DNA from: Afipia sp.
GTDB taxonomy: Bacteria; Pseudomonadota; Alphaproteobacteria; Rhizobiales; Xanthobacteraceae
Assembly: GCA_016201045.1 (NCBI GenBank)
Contig: JACQDM010000001.1
Location: 496,001 to 560,000, forward strand
DNA: 64,000 bases
Direction of reading: 5' to 3'
This document shows positions 21,317-28,974 of this stretch, one piece after another (positions within the stretch are counted from its first letter, which is position 1; each line of letters opens with the position of its first letter). Made by a program: the position numbers and the translations under genes. Under the pieces are notes generated by a model that saw nothing but the letters and a program-made list of their open reading frames with translations, was not told the origin of the DNA and searched no databases.

Positions 21317-22564
21317 TCAACCGAGTTGGGATAGCCGCCGGAGATAGAGACGCCGCAGCGGCTCCAGTTCCGTCGATTCAAGCGCCAGATGATATGCGGC
21401 GCGCGCTTCGTCGAAACGCCCCAACCTGCGTAACAGGTCGGCACGCACCGCCGGAAGCAATTTGTAGCCGCGCAAGGTGCCGCGTGCATCTAGCGCATCG
21501 ACAAGCGCCAGCGCCTTCAGCGGACCGTCGACCATCGAAATTGCGGCGGCATGGTTGATCTCCACCACGGGCGTTGGCGCGATCCGGATCAAAACTTCGT
21601 AGAGCCCGGCAATCTGCCGCCAGTCGGTTTCGTCGAAGCTCGTTGCGCGCGCGTGCAAGGCGGCGATGGCCGCCTGTACGATATAGGAATTCGGACGGCC
21701 CGGATCCGACAACACCTGCTCGACGAGTTTCAATCCTTCCGCGATCTGGTCTTTGTTCCACAAGGAACGGTCCTGATGCTCGAGCAAGACAATGTCGCCA
21801 TCCGCCGTGGCGCGGCTGGTGCGCCGCGCATCGTGAAGCAGCATCAGCGCGAGCAGGCCTTTGATCCCGTCACGCCGCGGCATCAAGGCATCGAGCAGCC
21901 GGCACAGCCGGATGGCCTCGCAGGCGAGGTCGGGACGCATCAACTCTTCGCCGGAGGTCGCGGCATAACCTTCGTTGAAAACCAGATAGATCGCGGCGAG
22001 CACGCCATGCAGGCGCTGATCGAGCGCATCGCGCTCGGGCACTTCATAAGGAATTGCCGCCAGACGAATTTTCTGCTTCGCCCGCGTCAGGCGTTGAGCC
22101 ATCGTCTCTTCGCCGACCAGAAACGCGCGCGCGACCGCCGCCGTGCTGAGACCGCAGACAGTTCTCAGGGTGAGCGCAACCTGAACCTCGGTCGCGAAAG
22201 CCGGATGGCAGCAGATGAAAATCAAGCGCAGCATGTCGTCGTCAAGCGCGCCTCCATCCGCCGCCTCGTCGGCGTCAGGCAAGACAGCGGAATTCGATTC
22301 ATTCTCGTAAGCGATACGATCCTGCCGCAGCTGTAATGCGCCCTGCCGCCGAATCCGGTCGATGGCCTTGTTGCGGGCGACATGAATCAGCCACGCGCGC
22401 GGATTCGACGGAATGCCGTCAGCGGCCCAGCGGTCGAGTGCTACAACAAACGCCTCCTGCAACGCATCTTCCGCAAGATCGAAATCGCCGACGAGGCGGA
22501 TCAGGGTCGCAAGCGCCCTGCCCGTCTCGTCGCGGAAAATGCTTTCGATGCCGTGCGGCGTCAT
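21317..22564 (-). CDS. ECF42-type RNA polymerase sigma factor
   Basis: The product is 415 aa, about twice the length of a plain ECF sigma factor. Region 2 is near the N-terminus (DFDLAEDALQEAFVVALDRW, then WLIHVARNKAIDRIRR) and region 4 near residues 115-165 (RTVCGLSTAAVARAFLVGEETMAQRL). A long C-terminal helical extension, DUF6596 then TPR-like (LRRLGRFDEARAAYHLAL), identifies the ECF42 group. These factors have no anti-sigma partner and are paired with DGPF/YCII proteins; such a gene lies 5 bases upstream and is probably co-transcribed. The target regulon cannot be read from the window. Confidence 0.92.
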   Translation of the reverse strand: MTPHGIESIFRDETGRALATLIRLVGDFDLAEDALQEAFVVALDRWAADGIPSNPRAWLIHVARNKAIDRIRRQGALQLRQDRIAYENESNSAVLPDADEAADGGALDDDMLRLIFICCHPAFATEVQVALTLRTVCGLSTAAVARAFLVGEETMAQRLTRAKQKIRLAAIPYEVPERDALDQRLHGVLAAIYLVFNEGYAATSGEELMRPDLACEAIRLCRLLDALMPRRDGIKGLLALMLLHDARRTSRATADGDIVLLEHQDRSLWNKDQIAEGLKLVEQVLSDPGRPNSYIVQAAIAALHARATSFDETDWRQIAGLYEVLIRIAPTPVVEINHAAAISMVDGPLKALALVDALDARGTLRGYKLLPAVRADLLRRLGRFDEARAAYHLALESTELEPLRRLYLRRLSQLG

Positions 22565-22569
22565 GCCGG

Positions 22570-22917
22570 TTACATTGCGTAAACCGGCCGCACTTCGATC
22601 GAACCGACCTTCGCTCCGGGAATTCGCGCGGCAATCGTAAGCGCCGTGTCGAGATCCTTCGCGTCGATCAGATAGTACCCGCCGAGCTGCTCGTGCGTTT
22701 CGGCGAATGGACCGTCAGTAGTGAGGGTTTTGCCATCGCGCACCCGCACCGTCGTGGCCATCGATGACGGATGAAGCCGGTCGCCACCCTTGAAATTTCC
22801 GCTCTGAACGATGGACTGGGTAAATACGCCGTAATCTGCCGACATTTGCTTGGCGTCAGCTTCGGTCATTTTCGCAAAATCGGATTCTTTCCGATAGATC
22901 AGCAACAGATATTGCAT
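22570..22917 (-). CDS. YCII-related (DGPF) protein, partner of the ECF42 sigma factor
   Basis: The product is 115 aa from the ATG at 22917 (MQYLLLIYRKESDFAKM). It carries the DGPF motif TTDGPFAETHEQLGGYYLI typical of proteins encoded with ECF42 sigma factors. The fold is a small YCII/dimeric alpha-beta barrel of unknown activity. The stop is 5 bases from the sigma factor start. An in-frame upstream ATG at 22986 lacks family similarity. Confidence 0.9.
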   Translation of the reverse strand: MQYLLLIYRKESDFAKMTEADAKQMSADYGVFTQSIVQSGNFKGGDRLHPSSMATTVRVRDGKTLTTDGPFAETHEQLGGYYLIDAKDLDTALTIAARIPGAKVGSIEVRPVYAM

Positions 22918-23065
22918 GTGATACTCCTGATTTGCCGGCGTCATTCGCCGTAACCCTAGACGAACGGCACAGCGGCAAAACGACATCTTCAGGATAATTT
23001 AATTTGACGGCCGGCGCGCGCGGAAGCGGCTTGACGCCGCCGCCCGAAACCCTCATGTCCTCGAT

Positions 23066-23520
23066 TGTCAGTCGGCCGGACGGCCGCTCTCGCAACGATC
23101 GAAAGGTCGCGAGGGAGGAAAGTCCGGGCTCCTTCGACATACGGTGCCGGATAACATCCGGCGGGGGCGACCCCAGGGAAAGTGCCACAGAGAACGAACC
23201 GCCGTCCCCCACCCTGCCCTCCCCCGCTTGCGGGGGAGGAATAAGGAGGGGGCGGTAAGGGTGAAAAGGTGCGGTAAGAGCGCACCGGATTTCCGGCAAC
23301 GGGGATCGCATGGCAAACCACACCGGGAGCAAGACCGAATAGGGACGGCATAGCGGCGAGTTCGTTTTCGGACGATAACTCCGCGGGGCGATGTCAGGCT
23401 CGCTGTCCGGGTAGGTTGCTTGAGGCGCCGGGTAATCGGCGTCCCAGAGGAATGGCCGTCACGTCTGCGCGGTGTAAATCATGCAGGCCCTACAGAACCC
23501 GGCTTACAGGCTGGCTGATA
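23066..23520 (+). ncRNA. rnpB: RNase P RNA (class A)
   Basis: RNase P RNA is the catalytic RNA that trims tRNA 5' ends. The conserved core is clear: GAGGAAAGTCCGGGCTCC near 23111, GGGAAAGTGCCACAGAGA near 23174, and near the end CAGGCCCTACAGAACCCGGC. A 12-bp P1 helix (23066-23077 with 23509-23520, including G-U pairs) sets the ends, giving about 455 nt, longer than usual. The extra length is mostly a GC-rich hairpin in what should be the P12 region. The gene sits alone between two minus-strand operons. Confidence 0.96.
23218..23239. repeat. GC-rich palindrome inside rnpB
   Basis: A perfect 10-bp inverted repeat (CCTCCCCCGC, 2-nt loop, GCGGGGGAGG) sits in the part of rnpB expected to form the variable P12 arm. 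I associate the same core with palindromic intergenic elements of this bacterial family, but copy number was not checked. Confidence 0.6.
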
Positions 23521-23526
23521 TGTTAC

Positions 23527-23572
23527 GCATGATCCGGAAAAGTGGATTCCGGTTTTCCGACTAAGATCATGC
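23527..23572. repeat. Palindromic intergenic repeat of Hyphomicrobiales type
   Basis: The element starts GCATGATC, has an inner imperfect palindrome (GGAAAAGTGG / CCGGTTTTCC), and ends GATCATGC, so its outer 8 bases are a perfect inverted repeat. This pattern is, to my knowledge, a common dispersed repeat in rhizobial genomes. It lies 7 bases past the rnpB end and may help form its 3' end. No long T-run follows. Confidence 0.6.
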
Positions 23573-23632
23573 GCAAATAACGAGGGGCTCGGCGCAACAC
23601 ACCGGGCCCTTCACCATTTTAAGCGCGTGATT

Positions 23633-25225
23633 TTAATGCGTATCCGGCGGCGGGCCGAGCAGGTTCGGCTTGTTGACGAAGAACACCATCGCGCTGAGCG
23701 TCAGATAAAAGAAGGTCAGGATAAAGAACGCGTCGCCGAATCCCATCACGACCGCCTGACGGTGGACGATGTTCGACAGTTGCTTCAGCGCCATCAGCGA
23801 TGCGTCGCCCATGCCCTGAAACTGCTGCGTGAACTTGTTGAGGGTTTCGACCGCCATCGAATTCCCCCAGTTCACGCGATCCTGCAGCCTGCTGATGTGC
23901 AGATCGGTACGGTCGTCGAGAACCTGGTTGATGACGGCAAGGCCGACCGCGCCGCCGAGATTGCGCGTGAGGTTGAAAATCCCCGAGGCATTCTTCAGCC
24001 GTTCCGGCGGCAGCGTGCCGAGCGCGATGTTGTTGACCGGGATCATCGCCATCATGATTCCGACGCCGCGAAAGATCTGCGGCCACAGCAATTCGTAGAA
24101 ATCGTAATCGCGCGTGATCCATGTCATCTGCCATGAGCTGATTGCGAAGATAATCAGACCGACCGCGATCATGATGCGCATGTCGATTTTCGTCATGAGC
24201 CGTCCCACCAAGGGAGCGGTGAGGAACATCGCCGCACCCGAAACGAACATCGTTTCGCCGATCATCACCGCGCTGTAGCCGCGCACTTCGGCGAGATAGC
24301 GCGGATACATGTAGGTGAGACCGTAAAGGCCGATGCCGACGCAGAAAGAGAAGGTGCTGCCGAGCGCGAAGTTACGATCCGTGAACGCACGGATATCGAC
24401 TATCGGTTCCTTCGCCGTCAGCACGCGATAGAAAAATGCAATCGCCGAAATCGCGCAGACGATTCCGAATACGAACACCGAGGTGTCCTGAAACCATTCG
24501 TACTGCGGTCCTTCTTCGAGGACATATTCCAGCGAGCCGAGAAAACCCGCCATGGCGATCAATCCCCACCAGTCGAAATGCTCGAGCAGTTGGAAATTCG
24601 GCTCATCGAAGTCGATCAGCGCCAGCACGCCGACGGTGATGAGAACGCCGGGCACGATATTGATGAAGAACAGCCAGTGCCACGACATCAGGTCGGTGAT
24701 GTAACCGCCGACGGTCGGGCCGATGGTCGGCGCCAGCGTCGCGACAAGGCCGATGATCGGCGTCACCAGCGGCAGCTTGCTGCGCGGGAAAATCGTATAG
24801 GCCGACGCGAACACCGTCGGGATCATGCCCGCGCCGAGAAAGCCTTGGATCGCGCGCCACAGGATCATCTGTTCGATGGTCGATGTCAGCCCGCACATGA
24901 AGCTAGCCGCAGTAAACCCGCCGGCAGAAATCGCAAACAGCAATCGCGTGCCAAGCGCGCGCGACAGAAATCCGGACAAAGGAATCGCGACAACCTCGGC
25001 AATCAGATAGGCGGTCTGAACCCAGGACACTTCCTGGGTGCTTGCCGAGAGCCCTGCCTGAATATCGGAGAGCGATGCCGAGACGATCTGAATGTCCAGA
25101 ATGGACATGAACATCCCGCACACCATGATGAAAAAGGCAAACAGGCGCTTGGGATCGACGCGGTCGCCCGCACCCGCTGGATTCAGCGGCGGCGCACCGT
25201 CCATCGTTGTGGCACCTGAAGCCAT
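23633..25225 (-). CDS. DHA2-family multidrug efflux MFS transporter (EmrB-like)
   Basis: The product is 530 aa with about 14 transmembrane helices, the size of the EmrB/QacA family. Motif C-like APTIGPTVGGYITD is in helix 5, and MSILDIQIVSASLSDIQ in helix 1 is the EmrB signature. It should work with the EmrA-like adaptor encoded 24 bp upstream and an outer membrane channel not encoded nearby. Control by the divergent TetR regulator is likely. The substrate is unknown. Confidence 0.93.
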   Translation of the reverse strand: MASGATTMDGAPPLNPAGAGDRVDPKRLFAFFIMVCGMFMSILDIQIVSASLSDIQAGLSASTQEVSWVQTAYLIAEVVAIPLSGFLSRALGTRLLFAISAGGFTAASFMCGLTSTIEQMILWRAIQGFLGAGMIPTVFASAYTIFPRSKLPLVTPIIGLVATLAPTIGPTVGGYITDLMSWHWLFFINIVPGVLITVGVLALIDFDEPNFQLLEHFDWWGLIAMAGFLGSLEYVLEEGPQYEWFQDTSVFVFGIVCAISAIAFFYRVLTAKEPIVDIRAFTDRNFALGSTFSFCVGIGLYGLTYMYPRYLAEVRGYSAVMIGETMFVSGAAMFLTAPLVGRLMTKIDMRIMIAVGLIIFAISSWQMTWITRDYDFYELLWPQIFRGVGIMMAMIPVNNIALGTLPPERLKNASGIFNLTRNLGGAVGLAVINQVLDDRTDLHISRLQDRVNWGNSMAVETLNKFTQQFQGMGDASLMALKQLSNIVHRQAVVMGFGDAFFILTFFYLTLSAMVFFVNKPNLLGPPPDTH

Positions 25226-25249
25226 CGGCTGGTCCTTATGCGCGGCGCG

Positions 25250-26521
25250 TCAGCGCGCTTCGACGGGATCGACGCCTTCGGGGTCGCCCTTGGTGTTGAC
25301 GCTGACGACAACCGACATGCCGGCGCGGAGTAAATTTTCGCGCGCAACCGACATCGGAACGCGGATACGCACCGGCAGGCGTTGCACGATCTTGGTGAAG
25401 TTGCCGGTCGCGTTGTCCGGCGGCAGCAGCGTGAAGACCGAGCCTGCGGCCGGCGCGAGCGAGTCGACGATGCCGCTGATCGTGCGGCCGCTGATCGCGT
25501 CCACCGTGATCGACACACGTTGTCCGGGCTTGAGACGCGCGACCTGCGTTTCCTTGAAGTTGGCGTCGATGAACACTTCGTCGATCGGAACGACGTTACC
25601 CAAGCGCTGGCCGGCCTGAACGTAATCGCCGACATTGACGAGACGGTTGGAGAAGATGCCGTCGACCGGCGCGCGGATCGTCGTGAACGACAGATCGCGA
25701 ACGGCCTTCGCAAGCGAGGCGCGTAACTCTTGGAGCGTGCCTTCAGCTTCGGCCTTCTGAGCCTTGATGACATCGAGTTGCGCAACCGCTGCATCATACG
25801 CCGCCTGCGCACCCTGCACGGAGGCAACCGCCTGATCGCGTCCGGCGAGCGACTGGTCATAGGTCGCTTTCGAGGCGAAGCCCTTGCTGTTCAATTCCTG
25901 CTGACGCGCGAAATCGAGTTCGGTGCGCTTGGTCGCAGCCTGAGCGGACGCGATCTGCGACTTCTGTTGCTCGACCGCGCTCTCCTGCGCGACAGCCTGC
26001 CGGCCGATCCGCTCGATGGTGGCTTCCTGCGTCGCGACTTTCGCCTGCGCGCTGTCGAGCGCGAGCTTGTAGTCGCCGTCGTCGATCTGAAGGATGACAT
26101 TGCCGGCACCGACGCGCTTGTTGTCACCGACCAGAATTCTGGAGATATTGCCCGGCACCTTCGCGCCCAGCAGCGAATTGTTCGCGCGCACGTAAGCGTC
26201 GTCGGTGGTGACGATGTAGCGGCCGACAAAAAGATAGTGCAACCCGAAATAGATCAGCGCGAGTGCAACGACCGCGCCGACACCGGCGATCAGCCGCCGC
26301 TTCGGATTGGCCTTGAGCTTCTCGCCCGCAGCGGCGGCGGCGGCTTTCGCCTTGTCCACGCCGGGAATGTCGATGGTCCGGCGGCCGGACGGCGGCTTGT
26401 CCGAAGGCTGCTGGCGCAACGCTTCCTTTTCGGACGGCGACGACGCGGGCCGCAACTCCGCCGGCTGATCGGATTCGCTGCGGACAACGCGCGCGGTCTG
26501 GTCTCGGGCAGGTGCGGCCAT
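25250..26521 (-). CDS. EmrA/HlyD-family membrane fusion protein
   Basis: The product is 423 aa. A long polar cytoplasmic N-terminus (about 85 residues) precedes a transmembrane helix (LIAGVGAVVALALIYFGLHYLFV). Then comes the biotinyl-lipoyl-like motif (VRANNSLLGAKVPGNISRILV), a coiled coil (about 175-290) and the beta-barrel segment SFTTIRAPVDGIFSNRLVNVGDYV. It is the periplasmic adaptor for the transporter encoded downstream. Its promoter region contains the TetR operator. Confidence 0.93.
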   Translation of the reverse strand: MAAPARDQTARVVRSESDQPAELRPASSPSEKEALRQQPSDKPPSGRRTIDIPGVDKAKAAAAAAGEKLKANPKRRLIAGVGAVVALALIYFGLHYLFVGRYIVTTDDAYVRANNSLLGAKVPGNISRILVGDNKRVGAGNVILQIDDGDYKLALDSAQAKVATQEATIERIGRQAVAQESAVEQQKSQIASAQAATKRTELDFARQQELNSKGFASKATYDQSLAGRDQAVASVQGAQAAYDAAVAQLDVIKAQKAEAEGTLQELRASLAKAVRDLSFTTIRAPVDGIFSNRLVNVGDYVQAGQRLGNVVPIDEVFIDANFKETQVARLKPGQRVSITVDAISGRTISGIVDSLAPAAGSVFTLLPPDNATGNFTKIVQRLPVRIRVPMSVARENLLRAGMSVVVSVNTKGDPEGVDPVEAR

Positions 26522-26602
26522 TCCGGCCTCCTTCGGATTTACGCATAAAAAACCGCGGCGGCATCAGACGAGCCCGCGGCCATCTTGTCACTGTCAAAAT
26601 AT

Positions 26603-26625
26603 ATTGACCGAACGGTTCGGTCAAT
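26603..26625. promoter_or_regulatory. TetR-family operator
   Basis: A perfect 23-bp palindrome has the half-site ATTGACCGAAC and one central G. It resembles AcrR/TetR operators built on TGACCGAACGGTCA-like cores. It lies 77 bp upstream of emrA and 85 bp upstream of the tetR start, so one dimer site could repress both directions. Confidence 0.85.
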
Positions 26626-26710
26626 GCTATTTAAGCATCATCTGTAAATAAATCCGGGTCACCCAACGGTCCATTGCCGCTCGGATGACATTTGGAGCCA
26701 GGCTGAACGA

Positions 26711-27352
26711 ATGGTCGTCGAAACCGCCATAGCGCCGTCAATCGTCTCCGACGAAGACGGTTCCAAGCGACGCCAGATCATGGACGGCGCGCATCGCGTG
26801 TTCATGGAGCACGGCTTCGATGCCGCCAGCATGAACGAAATCGCGCGCGCCGCCGGCGTCTCCAAGGGCACGCTGTACGTCTATTTCCCCGACAAGAGCC
26901 GGCTATTTGAAGCCATCGTCGAGCAGGAAGTGCTCGAACAGGGCAAACTTGCGTTCGATTTCGATCCGTCGATCCCGGCCGAGAAGACGCTGCGCGAGTT
27001 CGGTCGCGCCTATATCGAATTGATCTGCCGGCCCGGCGGCGATTCGAGCGTGCGGACCGTGATGGGCATCGCCGAGCGGATGCCTGAACTTGGCCGCCGC
27101 TTTTACGAAAACGTGATTCAGCACACCTTCGATACTTTCGGGGAGTATCTGAAGGCGCGGGTGAAGGCCGGCGAGCTTGTGATCAACGATGTTTCGCTCG
27201 CCTCGCCGCAATTCCTGATGATGTGCCAGGCCACGCTGTTTCAGCCGTATATTTTTCAGGCCAAGCCCGCGCCGTCCAAGGCGCAGATCGAGCGCGTCGT
27301 CGACAGCGCGACCAAGATTTTCCTGAATATGTATCGCGCGAAGACGAAGTGA
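26711..27352 (+). CDS. TetR/AcrR-family transcriptional regulator
   Basis: The product is 213 aa. The N-terminal helix-turn-helix is classic (IMDGAHRVFMEHGFDAASMNEIARAAGVSK in two overlapping parts, then TLYVYFPDKSRLFEAIV), at residues 21-70. The C-terminal domain resembles the AefR/TetR_C group. It is divergent from the efflux pair and should repress that operon and itself through the palindrome at 26603-26625 until a ligand binds. Confidence 0.93.
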   Translation: MVVETAIAPSIVSDEDGSKRRQIMDGAHRVFMEHGFDAASMNEIARAAGVSKGTLYVYFPDKSRLFEAIVEQEVLEQGKLAFDFDPSIPAEKTLREFGRAYIELICRPGGDSSVRTVMGIAERMPELGRRFYENVIQHTFDTFGEYLKARVKAGELVINDVSLASPQFLMMCQATLFQPYIFQAKPAPSKAQIERVVDSATKIFLNMYRAKTK

Positions 27353-27356
27353 CCGC

Positions 27357-28550
27357 TCAGTCGCGATCCTTGATGTTGGACTCGTCCTCGATCCAGTCGT
27401 CATCGTCCTGCTTGCTGAAGATCGCCTTGCGCGGCTTGCGCTTGCCGGCCAGCGAAATCGAACCCGTGACGCCGGTGTCGCGCATCGCATAACCGCGCGG
27501 CGATACGCGCGCCGCAACCTGCTCGCCCGACACGGCCGCAGGCTGACAGATGATGCGGCCGCTGGAACGGCGCATCAGATCGACGTGGATGTGATCGTAA
27601 TGATAGACGTTCGATCCCGGTGCGAGCACGGTGTTGAACTGCTGGCACGCGGCACCTTGCACGTCGCGCAGGAAGCCCTGCTCTTCCGGCAAACCCTTCC
27701 ATCCGTCCTTCACCGAAATGCGCCGTCCATCGGCCAGCGTGAACGCTGCGATGTCGAGCGCGTTGCCGAAAGCGTGTTCGGAAATATGCGCATTCGGATT
27801 TCCGTTCATGCCGCGGCACGAATACGCCGAAATCTGCTTGATCTCCGCGACGGGCGAGCCGAACCAGCGTTGCGCTGAGGGCTGCACGGATTCAGTAATC
27901 CATCGATCGAGCACGGACACGATGGGGCACGCCAGCGTCGCTGTCGGCTTGATCGCGACCGGGCCGACATTGTTCACGGGAGAGCCGCGCGAGGGACCGA
28001 GACGCGGCGGCGTGTAGGGTTGCGAATAATTCGGCGGCGCATTGTAAGGCGCGCGCGTTTGCGGCGGGCGGCTCATTGGCGGCGACGACAGCCTGTCGGA
28101 CGATGCCCCGACATCTTCATCGTCCGGCGGCGGCGCGATGCCCGGTGCACTCAACGACATCGGTCCGCCGGGAGCGGCGGTCGACGGCTGCGATGGATAA
28201 GGCTGCGACGAATATTGCTGTTGCGGCGCGGGCGCAGGTCCGACCTGCCAGCGCATTTGGCCGGCGATGTTTCCCGGAGGCCGCGGATCGTCGGCGAATC
28301 CAAGGGCGCTGTTATTCTCGCCGAGGGCTGCGACTTTCAGCGGAAACTCCGCGCCGCACATGCCGGGCCCGGAGATCGGATCGATGCGCACAAGTTCGGC
28401 GGTTTCCTTCACCGTGCCGGATTTCATGCACGCCTTCTCGGCCTCCGCACGCCACGGCTCGCGCTCCGCGGTGAAGAAGCCGCGGCCGCATCCGGAAAGT
28501 GCGACGAGGACAAGGGAGCCTGCGAGAAATAAGCCAACCCTGAGCGTCAT
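27357..28550 (-). CDS. Extensin-like C-terminal domain lipoprotein
   Basis: The product is 397 aa. A signal sequence ends in the lipobox LSGC (residue 21), so it is probably lipid-anchored. A Pro/Ser/Gln-rich linker (about 100-190) precedes an Extensin_C domain (pfam06904, about 200-360): LACPIVSVLDRWI, the histidine segment HISEHAFGNALDIAAF and YHYDHIHVDLM. The SEHxxGxAxD and HxxHxH-like pattern resembles LAS-type peptidoglycan peptidases, which suggests a zinc-dependent wall enzyme. A paralogue lies at 52361-53398. Confidence 0.88.
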   Translation of the reverse strand: MTLRVGLFLAGSLVLVALSGCGRGFFTAEREPWRAEAEKACMKSGTVKETAELVRIDPISGPGMCGAEFPLKVAALGENNSALGFADDPRPPGNIAGQMRWQVGPAPAPQQQYSSQPYPSQPSTAAPGGPMSLSAPGIAPPPDDEDVGASSDRLSSPPMSRPPQTRAPYNAPPNYSQPYTPPRLGPSRGSPVNNVGPVAIKPTATLACPIVSVLDRWITESVQPSAQRWFGSPVAEIKQISAYSCRGMNGNPNAHISEHAFGNALDIAAFTLADGRRISVKDGWKGLPEEQGFLRDVQGAACQQFNTVLAPGSNVYHYDHIHVDLMRRSSGRIICQPAAVSGEQVAARVSPRGYAMRDTGVTGSISLAGKRKPRKAIFSKQDDDDWIEDESNIKDRD

Positions 28551-28729
28551 GCGCGCACGTTCGGCGAATACCTTTAAAGACTCTTCAACGCGTTGTTATT
28601 CAACGATTTTTAACCACGTTCGGCACCCCACGATACCGGGGCGGCAACGAGACTGACTGTTTCGGCGCGGAACGCGGTGATAGATTGCGCGTTATGACTT
28701 CCGGCAACGAGAATCAGGGAGGGCGTCCC

Positions 28730-28813
28730 ATGACTTTCGCGCGGAGTTTGAGTGTTATGACGGCCTACGCGTCGATCGTTTTCGTCGGCGCGATCATTCT
28801 GGGCCTGTTCTAG
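28730..28813 (+). CDS. Small single-helix membrane protein (27 aa)
   Basis: A good ribosome binding site (AGGGAGG, 7-8 bases upstream) precedes an ATG at 28730. The 27-residue product starts MTFARSLSVMTAYASIV and is almost entirely one hydrophobic helix (ASIVFVGAIILGLF). An in-frame ATG at 28694 would give 39 aa but has no such site. I do not recognise the protein. The helix plus strong binding site suggest a real small membrane protein; chance remains possible. Confidence 0.5.
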   Translation: MTFARSLSVMTAYASIVFVGAIILGLF

Positions 28814-28887
28814 GCTTTGCATCAATTCTTCGAATCTGGCGGGCGGCGAATTGCCGACCTGCCATTTTCATGCATGTTGGCCGGAAA

Positions 28888-28907
28888 GCTCCTGACCGTT
28901 CAGGAGC
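28888..28907 (+). other. Hairpin upstream of the FecR-domain gene
   Basis: An 8-bp perfect stem (GCTCCTGA / TCAGGAGC, 4-nt loop) lies 68 bp before the FecR-domain ORF. There is no T-run, so it is not a standard terminator. It may be part of the 5' leader; the function is unknown. Confidence 0.35.
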
Positions 28908-28974
28908 GGTTCACCCGAAACTGAATTGAATTCTTTTTCTCGTCCTTTGCCCGCCTTGCTTGGAATTTTTCCGG

